Shown: piece after piece, positions 55,901 to 64,000 of the stretch | Numbering within the stretch: position 1 is the first letter of the stretch | How the letters are laid out: each line of letters begins with the position of its first letter | Source: Anisakis pegreffii | Lineage: Eukaryota; Nematoda; Chromadorea; Rhabditida; Anisakidae | Direction: 5' to 3' | Length of the DNA: 64,000 nt | Assembly (NCBI GenBank): GCA_035041965.1 | Contig: JAPYMA010000668.1 | Coordinates: 1-64,000, forward strand | Notes under the pieces: model-generated | Told to the model about the DNA's origin: nothing | Databases searched by the model: none | Seen by the model: only the letters and a program-made list of their open reading frames with translations | Made by a program: the position numbers and the translations under genes

Positions 55901-58260
55901 TATAATATTTAAATTCTTTGAATCATTCCAAACAACCCAACCAACGGCTCTGTGCTAATAGCGAATATCTCATTAAATTATATTCGTATTAACGTATCAT
56001 TCGCGAAATAGCGGTTATTTTGGTATCCCACAATTCGAATAAAATGAACGAACGCACAGTTGAAGTAGTGTATTTTCTGCTTCACTTGTTTGCAAATTTT
56101 TATGGAAAAGGCTTTTTTTTCATAACGACACTCATTAGAAATTTGCCGGTTTGAAGACAATTTGAAGACTCAAATCAACAAATGCAACTGAAAATTAGAA
56201 GAGGAATTTCTGAGAGAGAAATAACTTTTCCGAATATAAAGAATGAAAAAGGAAATGAAATTCGATCAAAAAGGCACGATTTCACTTTCTTAATTTTCTT
56301 ATTTTGTTAATTATCTGCATGAACTGCGTTGAGGAACCAAAATGCGAGGTTTGATAGAATAGAATCGCGTTTTTTTTGAAGATTTCGTATCGGTCACATG
56401 CAAGAACAACAAATTACACAAATACAGCAGAAGACATTGAAGAAGAGACAAATATGCGCACATTAACCTCTATTTGAAGAATATTAATCATTGTGGTACT
56501 CATTTATAACAATAATAATAATAATGTTGTTGGCCTTTCTCTATTCTGAACACCAATCACCTGATGGCACTATCCGTCTCGATAAGATCGTTCGAATCTG
56601 CTCAAATATGCGATATTTTATGCTAACAGCGCCGGTGGTACAATGAATTCTTTTATTTTTTTTCGCACGATTTGTCGTAACTGTCCGTATCTGTATATGC
56701 CATGCGGTGTGGTATACTAAAGTGTCTACGAACCATTTTTGGTGTTTGGCTGCTGCAACGCAAATCAATTCGATACGCATCTTATTGTCGCCGCGTCGAA
56801 TTGGAATTCGTCACATCATGAATTTCATAAATCTAATTAAACCTGACCCAACTGATGTCACGGCACGATGAATTTTACGCAAATCATCATCATTGACTGT
56901 TTCTAACCGTTCTAGGTTTCTTTCCGTTTGTAAAATATTTTTGAAACGTGACTTTGCTTCAACTCTTCTCATTAGTACGTTCATTGCCATTGAAGTGATC
57001 AAATTCTCTGGGAATTCGTTCTCTCTCGGGGATCCTATCTGAATCCGGATTTGCTTACATAGTAGTGGTTAAAGACATAGAATTCAGCTGGACAGAATTC
57101 TTGCAGCATCGTTATGTATTAGCAGGCAAAAACCAGTGGGATAATCAGTTATGAGTAATTGTTCACGATTGTGTGCTTAAGTGGATTACTGAGGAGATTT
57201 GTTACTCATTTGCGATTTGTGGTGTTGCTTGCTCTTTAAATACTTAATTTGAGCGATATTCTGTGATTACTTCGTAGTTTTTCAGCTTTTTTTGTTTTTT
57301 GAGTTTTGTTTTCTCACTGATTGGACATTTATGAGAAATTCGAGCAACTGGTTGCAACGTTCTCAGTGAAAATATAATTTATTATCAATCGTTTAAGCAA
57401 CTATTTAGGTGTAACGGTTATTTTTGAAAAAACACATTTGTCTTAAAGCATCTTGATTTGTCTTATTTTCAAATCAAATCTCACATTTCTGATTCTATTA
57501 CAACGATTGGTAGTATTAAGATGTTCAGTTTCTTGTTTGAAGCATTCATATGATGAAGATTCCATGAAATATCTTCACATTTCCTGAACCTCCATCAAAC
57601 TAAGCAGTTGGCGATTTGTTAACAAGAAAGTAGCTGAATTTCAATCTCATCGCCATAAGACCCTTAAATATTCCATTTTCCATATTCATTTTGACAGATT
57701 TTTCTTCATTTCCCTTCTGCAGTTACTTACATTCAAAGTTAGTGAGACGTAAGAGTGAATGCTTTTCCTATTGGCAGCTTCTTTCTTAACAATTCCCATT
57801 AATGTGCTCGACTTTTTCTCTCGAAAGGAAAGACAACAAATTTGCGTGCATTCGCACTCCACACTACACTATCAATGGGAAGAAACGAATGAAAAAAAAT
57901 CGAATTAGCAAAGCTGAAAAAGTTTAATTGATATGAGCTGTGCAATGATGGTTTTTGCTATGCGCCTTCGCCGCCCGCTTAATTCTGTATCAATGATAAC
58001 TGATCACAAATCGTGTTGAATTCTTCAAGATAACAGCGTATTTGTTCTACTAGCCCCGGTCCCCTCCCATATCAGTGCTTCTGAGTGAGTTCATCTTCGG
58101 TTGCGCTTTCGGATCCCGTCCCGGATATACGGCTTTCAGTTCCATTGCTGATCGCATCTGATCGTTTTGACCGCTTACTGGGTTTCTCGATTCTGTGTGT
58201 CTGTGTGAGATTTTTCCGGATATGAGATTGATCGATATCGATCGGTATCGGAGATGGCAT
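37470..58260 (-). CDS. Unrecognised 12-exon gene spanning 21 kb (about 625 residues)
   Basis: Exons: 58260-58131, 57034-56843, 56752-56628, 54765-54631, 51583-51448, 50943-50796, 47129-46906, 46356-46260, 46199-46094, 44820-44520, 41678-41505, 37580-37470. All junction phases agree if one base is removed from an A9 run in exon 44820-44520. Many sites are strong (ttttttgcag at 46357, TTG|gtgagc at 46094 and 44520, CCG|gtaatt at 54631). The N terminus is Ser/Lys-rich (KPSKRSKRSD), the middle mixed (NRDRP|LREILTDHIFEQ, then MRSDDDDDDVLIRVQVS), the C terminus NDDDDDCPQC-stop. No signal peptide or membrane segment stands out. Weak points: exon 1 may instead end at 58179 (A|gtaagc), the start of exon 7 is uncertain, and exon 3 has an alternative frame. 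No domain recognised. It could be two genes. Confidence 0.45.
42596..42645. repeat. (GTC)n(GTT)n trinucleotide repeat
   Basis: A short gtc run followed by about twelve gtt units, inside an intron of the 21-kb minus-strand gene. Confidence 0.9.
49845..49918. repeat. (CTT)n(ATT)n microsatellite
   Basis: A ctt run (about 49845-49862) followed by about nineteen uninterrupted att units. It is intronic on the minus-strand gene model. Plus and minus frames through it are poly-Ile and poly-Asn artefacts. Confidence 0.95.
52469..52755 (+). CDS. Possible small secreted or membrane protein, two exons
   Basis: Exon 52469-52563 and exon 52617-52755 join in phase across a 53-bp intron with good sites (AT|gtgaga and ttgctgtag), giving 77 residues. 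The ATG lies 17 bases downstream of a strong acceptor (tttttttgccttcag), which could be a trans-splice site. The N terminus, MSSALLLLILSLTRLSESSG, looks like a signal peptide; the second exon is hydrophobic. It lies inside an intron of the opposite-strand 21-kb gene. A different frame of exon 2 encodes a membrane-like stretch ending RRNRCCSC. No homologue recognised; it may be chance. Confidence 0.3.
53193..53219. repeat. (AAT)n(ATT)n palindromic run
   Basis: Five aat units meet three att units, forming a perfect short palindrome. Non-coding, intronic on the minus-strand gene model. Confidence 0.85.
53667..53816 (+). CDS. Possible 49-residue ORF
   Basis: This uninterrupted frame begins MIRALKKIEKLLKKLIAVVN, an amphipathic Lys/Leu helix, and ends with stop TGA. 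An acceptor-like atctacag lies 17 bases upstream. It is inside an intron of the opposite-strand gene. Length alone does not exclude chance. No partner exon was found with matching phase. Confidence 0.2.
   Translation: MIRALKKIEKLLKKLIAVVNACFGECTTVMLRLHQILHNTVQAYRCADI
54175..54253 (+). CDS. Possible terminal exon, unassigned
   Basis: A strong acceptor (ttcatctttcag) opens a phase-2 frame of 26 codons ending RFVESVD-stop. The composition is protein-like. No upstream exon with matching phase was found, and the opposite strand here is an intron of the 21-kb gene, so this may be coincidental. Confidence 0.25.
54995..55028. repeat. CAG/GCA trinucleotide repeat
   Basis: An imperfect run of cag units, readable as Gln, Ala or Ser repeats in the three plus frames. 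It is not in any supported exon. Confidence 0.85.
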
Positions 58261-61200
58261 TTCGCTAAGTAAACTTTAATTATAATCTACTTTTTTCGTG
58301 TCCTCTGTGTGTTCGTTTGGCTATGCAAGGCATGCGATTCGATGAAACGTGCACGACTGGTGATGGGATATTGTCGAATTGAAGTGCCTGAAACGTAGAA
58401 GTAAAATAAGAAGCAGCATCATTGGAATGGAATGAATGAGTGAAGTGAAAAGAATGAGAGTAATCGTTAGCACACCACAAAAAAAATTTTGCTCGTTCAT
58501 TGTGTGCGCTAAAAGTTCATTAGCACTCTATGACATCACATGCGATCACCACCATCAGACAACACCATAACACACATGATTTCGGTGATGATATTTGCTG
58601 ATGGCGAATGATTCTCGATGGGAGCGGAGCCACTGCTTAGTACCGTGATGCTAGGCAGTGCCGGGTATGGCACATGGGTCATGACGATCATTTGGAGAAC
58701 GGATTAAATGGTTCATTTGACAACAAAAAAAAACCTCCAGCAAACATGACCCTCGTACACAGAACGCCTAAGCAGATTACAAGCAGTCACCAACGGATAT
58801 TCAAGGTGTTCAAGTGACAGGGTATTTGAACTCATTTCATTTCATGTGGTATATTATGTTAGCAATTCAGCAAGATATTCGGAATTTCATAAATGATTTC
58901 CTGTTCACGCAAAATTTCATTCTCACCTTGATAAAGAAGACGTTTAAACACAAAAATTGCATGACACTATTCGAAAATATGCGTGTAAGGTTTGCATTTT
59001 GTATGCAGTTGAGTTCTACTGCTAGAGTGGAACAGTTGTAGATATTATGCTGATGGGAGCCGCTGCGAGCAGCAAAATAATTAAGCAGCAAATAAAAATC
59101 TATGGACGTAACATATTGGCGTGAAATTGTTACATGATGAAGCATTACGTTAACAATTGTGTAACCACGAATTGCACCAGGCCGCACTGACATGTGCAAA
59201 ATTTTAGCAGTATCGATCCATTTGAATAAATTACGATCCGTCCACAAAGGTGCCACTCAAATGTATTGCCAGTAATTAGGCACGCGTTGATTCGATTAGG
59301 AAACAATTGATGGAGATAGACGACGAAAACGTAAAAAATCTTTTATGTGAAGAAAAAAATGGCAACGATATGAGTTTTTCCACATATCGTATCAGTTGAA
59401 CTGGCAAGTACCATAAAACAATCCAGTGCCTAATCGCTATGTGCCTCTTCAATCCGGTTGCTTAGCCGTGCTATGCTCGTTAAATCTCGAAATATCTTAT
59501 GTGAAACTGGTAAAAATTACAGCTGTTTTGAATCCTCATAATATTCTCATCAGTTATACTGACTGCTCTGTGTGATCTTATAGTAGTATCATATCAAGTT
59601 GTCATATTCCCACTGATCTGCCATCACTAACTTGACTCATCATAACCACCAAATATCTCTTATATCATTGAAAGTTTTTTTATTGGTTATTCGCTTAGAT
59701 GAACTTCCTTATCTGATACTGTTGACTTGTACTCTGACGTCAAACACTTTCCTAGCGGCGGTCAATCTGCTTAACTTCAACGACGTCAGCAAACGCGATT
59801 GAATCAAGAATATCTCAGCCGTAATACGGAGAAACGGACGAACTTCCTTTAGCTGCTGCTATCGATATAAATCCGACCCGTCATATAACGGAGGTTCAGC
59901 GCTACGCTTCTATTAATCATTATTTTATCCTGTTGTATTTTTCAAGAGCAACACTTTGGTCTGATATTATTGAAAGTGATGATGGCATCGTAAAGTACGG
60001 CAAGTTCATTCGCTGATACGCGGAACTGCACTTGTGTTTGCGTTATGCTATACGTTTATGTTCATCAACAACCAACAAACATCATGATCTCAGTCTGAAC
60101 CAAAACAAGTGTCGTCAACAAAGAGTTCTTCAGACTTTAAGGTTTCACCGAAAACAATCGGCGAGACTTCAAAAACCAGTTGAACGTTCTCTGTGGGTGC
60201 ATATGTGTGCTGCCAGTCTGCGTGCTGCTTCTGTGTGCTTCGTACATTCTAGGTAACCAACCAACCAACCAAACGATTCGGTGACACCATTAAACATCAA
60301 AAAATTTTTCAACGTTCCAAGCGTTCGTTTTTCGTCGCGTTCTTAAGCGCACTTTTTTTCGCCGTAGAGAGAGTGAGTGAACAACGATTTGAGAAAAAGA
60401 CTAGTATGGAAAGTGCGGTGGTATAATGTCTTGTGAAGAAATGTGCGAAGAGTGAAATAAAATGGTGAAAAGATAAAAATTTGTGTACAGGGATGATGAT
60501 CGTTGCTGGTTGGATGTGAGTGTTTGTGTGTGTATGTAAAGCATTGAACACTGCTGAAAAAGCTAGTAGTAGTCACCGAACGAACGAGCGAACCAACCAA
60601 CGAGGCAACAAGCTTTCTACTACTATAAGCAGCAGCCGCAGCCAACCACCTCTCAGACTTGCAACCAGCCAGCCTCAGACCGCCGCCGTCGTAGTCGTCG
60701 TCGTGTCGACGTCATCGACATCATCATCATCATCCATTTTGTGCATTCTTTGCTGTATTCATCGTCGTCGTCATCAGCGACGATCGTTTTCGTGTCCGAT
60801 CGTTCGACGAACCAACGAAAGAGCATTCCAGTGCACTATCACCGTCACAATCTCATTCTATAACACATTGCTCTCGTTCACCACTCAAACACACACAATT
60901 CCATTTCAATTCTCATTCTTATTCCAACGCTCAAGCATTGTTGTTCTTCATTCATCGTTTCATTCCACATCCACTAAACACGTCAATATTTTATCGCTGC
61001 TCTCGTATTCTACCTTGTGCACTGACTCGTCCGTGGTTTTATGTCACGACACTACTCGTGTTCAGCTGTTCAATAGGACGCCAAGACGTTTCACTCTGAT
61101 TCAGTAAGAAAGTGCGAAGACTATTGCTGTTACTGACTATTACTGCTACTGATAGTAGAAACTATAGTAAAGTACCCATCTTGCGCTTACTTCAACATCG

Positions 61201-61783
61201 TTTCGAACATTGGTGTTAGTGTGGTTGTTTTTGTTGTTGCGGTTTGAGGAGTTGAGAACTGAGACGACGATAATTAAACTTCATCGAGGAGGAAGAACCG
61301 AACGGTGTTCGATAGAAACATAACCACATTTCGTTCGTTTTCACCATCATCATTGTTTCCTGCACGTTGATTCCACGATCGGTGCATTGTTTTCTAGTGG
61401 TGTTCTTCTACTGGATAGCGTCGACAATCTTCTTTAATTTAGTGCTCGAAACAACGAGTGCACACACTAAAGAGCCCTTTACTGGCATCGTCTATGTGAC
61501 AACCGAAAGAAAATCAAGCTGACTTATATAGATTCCACTCATTTAGATCGAATACTCTTGTGTTTTATTCGGACTGTAGTCGTGATTCATTCCGTATTGT
61601 GGTTCTGATTCATTCAGCTGCATTCATCTCGACTGCCGCGTGAAAAAATAGTCACTGATTAACCTGAAAGTGTGTTCAAAGCGCTATTTGCAAGATAGGA
61701 CACTGCGTACACTGCGTTTGTGTCCACTGTTCGTATTCATCCAAGCATTCATTCAACTAAGTAATTGATTTAAACTGTTATTA
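58261..61783. promoter_or_regulatory. Divergent 5' region of the 21-kb gene and the CBP-like gene
   Basis: The minus-strand ATG at 58260 follows an acceptor-like tttacttag and may be trans-spliced. The plus-strand ATG at 61784 follows a long leader region. From about 60.0 kb the sequence is rich in cga, tcg and ctc triplets. A 195-codon Ser/Thr-rich plus frame lies at 60520-61107, and an aaccaaccaacc run near 60250. I read this as promoter plus 5' leader. No single site could be assigned. Confidence 0.4.
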
Positions 61784-61847
61784 ATGGTCATCTACATGGG
61801 TTCCCCACCATCTAAAAGGCGTAAGATGAGTGACCTTCCATCGCCAG
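61784..61847 (+). CDS. Probable first coding exon, CBP/p300-like N terminus (partial)
   Basis: ATG at 61784 opens MVIYMGSPPSKRRKMSDL followed by PSP, ending at donor CCAG|gtgatc in phase 1. A short Pro-Pro...Lys-Arg-x-Lys...Ser-Pro-Gly start is typical of CBP/p300 acetyltransferase coactivators, and the basic cluster could serve as a nuclear localisation signal. That resemblance rests on about 18 residues only. No second exon was found before 64000, so the first intron would exceed 2.1 kb. A second in-frame ATG lies four codons in. An unrelated nuclear protein is equally possible. Confidence 0.35.
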
Positions 61848-64000
61848 GTGATCACTTCTTTTATTCTCTGTTCGTTTCAGTTTTAAATTTCGTGAAAGAA
61901 TTCATTCATATTCATTTGTCTTCAATGACTATCAATGATTCTGTCCTCATCAATCAGTTATGATGTGAACAATAATCAACTTTGCACCTTGATACAATTT
62001 GCTCATGTCGATGAGGATATTCCCGATTTTGGCGTATTCGTTAAAAACCTTGACTGAATTCTGGCTTCATAAAGTGCCATTCGCTTTCTATTGACCAATC
62101 GCATATCCGCGGCTAGAATCAATGGATAGCACTATCCTTATGCGTAAGGATTTGTGCATCCGTACACGCATAAATTCATCAGAAACAAGCCGGACAAGAT
62201 AATTTCCGTGTTGGATATATGCAAATTAAGTTGATGTGTTCGTTCGTTTGTTCGATTGTTCAAAGCGCACAGCTTTATGCTCTGTGTTGTCTTTTGGTTT
62301 AGGAAATTGAGTAGTGGATGACAGAAAGCATTAATCAATAGCATATCTATCCATGTGCCGAATTTGTCCACACACACACACACACACACATCTTCATCAT
62401 CCGCGATTCTTTGCTGATAGCCTTTTATGAATTCATGGTCTCGACGGCATCAAATTAAATGCTCTATTCAAATGAAATCCTCTTCCTGACAGAACCGAGT
62501 TGAATACAAACCGGGCAGGTGGATGCTGGCTGATGACCACCGATGTTGTTGCATCTAATCAATAATGTCGAGACATAATCAACTGAGATACGAACAAAAA
62601 AAAATTAGACGATATACGATCGATCGATTTTGTCTGCAGTTAGTAAGACGTGTGCGATGATGTCAGAAGCTACAGGATGAGAGCATATCTTAAGATGAGC
62701 AATATAATATTGTATTGTTGTTGTTGTTGTGTTAGATTGTTTTGTGTGCGCGATAAAGCTTCATTTCAATGATTTCATTTGAGCAGCATTTCATTAGCAG
62801 CAATCGTCAAAACCAAAACAGAGCAAAAAAAAACAAACCAAAAGCAGTGCTGATCACTAAATCACATTAAAAGCCGACGAGATTGATAGTTGTTTGATGT
62901 GTCAGTCACGCCGTATGAACTGATAAGTATGCGTATTGGATTCGTTTATGGATAAATGGTAGCGATTAGCACGAACGGACGGTGAAGGTTATGCGGTTAC
63001 TATAATCTCCTCCTCCTGCTCGTCGTGCTCTTTTGAGCGGATGACCGCAATGAATTTCTGTTTGGTTCATTGTCAGCTGCTGCTGCTGCTGTTCCTTCTT
63101 ACGATTAGCATTTAATCACCGGTTTGGTTCCTTTTGTTTTCCACGTTCGCATTCATTTCCACGATCAACACTGATTATCACTTCAAGATATTTTCTTCCT
63201 GAATGTGTCAAGGTGTGGTGGTTGGTGGTGGAGAAGCGCAATTGTGCCGAAAAATACGATTCATGATCGCTTGATCATTAGTTGATCACTAGACAAGAGT
63301 GATTGGGTATGCAATGTGAACGCGAACGCATTCTTGTCTATATTTGATAAGTGCACGCATGAAACGTCATAAAATACAAAAATTTCTATGAGTTTGTCTC
63401 TCGTATTGGCGATAAATAGTTCAACAATCGCATCATTTCAGACAAAAGCACACATCATAATCAGACACACACAAACACACATTTTTTCCTGCTCACGCAT
63501 GACTTTTCTTAAGCAATCTTTGATGTGAACTAGATTTTTTACAGTCTCATAATTGAGATGAAGAATTTCAGAATTTTCATTGAGCGTATACACTAACTTC
63601 CCACAAATCTTAGATATATTCATATCCACAGGGTTCAGTTTTATCAACAATATTGTCATATTGATATTGTTGATTACATATTCGTTCAGATTTGATCAGT
63701 TTTTAAACCGTGAATAATATATCGTGGATGTTTATCGTCTATTTTGTTCCTTGTTTTTCAATCCTTGCTTTTATCAGGACTGATCAGCATCATACTCAAA
63801 AATCAAGTAAACAACAAAACAGTAAACAGTCATGTTTACTTACTCATCTCAATTCAAGATTATCTATCAGCGCTATAAGCTCTATGAAATTATTATGCTT
63901 TCAACAAATTACTATGATAATAATGCATGCATGTTTCCCCTGTAGTCGTGACACCAGTGACTTCATGGAAATGACTTCACGGAGATCGAAAAGAGTTGAC
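61848..64000. other. Presumed first intron of the CBP-like gene
   Basis: No plus-strand exon with matching phase was seen. A minus-strand frame near 63515-63650, ending at a good donor (ATGC|gtgagc at about 63500), is protein-like but isolated. A 10-bp perfect inverted repeat lies at 63644-63673. Confidence 0.4.
62369..62390. repeat. (CA)n microsatellite
   Basis: Eleven uninterrupted CA units, directly visible. Confidence 0.95.

Noticed and set aside
58867..59256. 129-codon minus-strand frame
   Set aside because: No acceptor or donor in phase with the neighbouring gene and no recognisable motif; kept only as a weak possibility.

Overview
This window reads as nuclear DNA of a nematode. It is AT-rich, with short intron-split exons bounded by GT...AG sites (acceptors mostly tttcag or ttgcag). 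It holds an astacin of the nematode NAS type with two C-terminal ShK domains, and a USP37-like deubiquitinase carrying an OTU domain inside its catalytic fold, an architecture I associate with the worm 'duo' gene class. The species cannot be fixed from this sequence. No rRNA, tRNA, spliced-leader RNA or CRISPR was recognised. Most real exons are shorter than 100 codons, so genes were built by hand from splice sites and reading-frame phase.

Layout. 1-421 (-): last two exons of an unrecognised gene. 3090-5301 (+): a four-exon, 173-residue protein with a Lys/Ser/Arg-rich tail. 7417-12835 (-): the nine-exon secreted astacin, convergent with the previous gene. 15887-26117 (-): a 27-exon deubiquitinase (PH-like region, USP, UIMs, OTU, rest of USP). 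27107-28508 (+): a small unrecognised gene divergent from it. 28566-28927: a cluster of strong hairpins ending in T5. About 29-37 kb: gene-poor, repeat-bearing DNA. 37470-58260 (-): a 12-exon, about 625-residue gene spanning 21 kb that I do not recognise, its introns holding microsatellites and possible small plus-strand ORFs. 61784-61847 (+): a probable first coding exon resembling the N terminus of CBP/p300, divergent from the 21-kb gene and followed by intron to the window end.

Repeats. A foldback element of about 600 bp occurs twice, in intron 1 of the 173-residue gene and in an intron of the astacin, both times next to a hAT-like MITE end. A 453-bp unit is tandemly duplicated at 27.2-28.1 kb: its flanks have diverged, but a 150-bp GC-rich core differs at one position only. 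A 220-240 bp repeat occurs at 33.4 and 35.1 kb.

Two otherwise intact genes each carry one apparent single-base insertion in a short base run (CCC and A9). This points to assembly error first and real mutation second. The genes do not form an obvious pathway. The astacin acts outside the cell, the deubiquitinase in ubiquitin removal, and the CBP-like gene, if real, in the nucleus.
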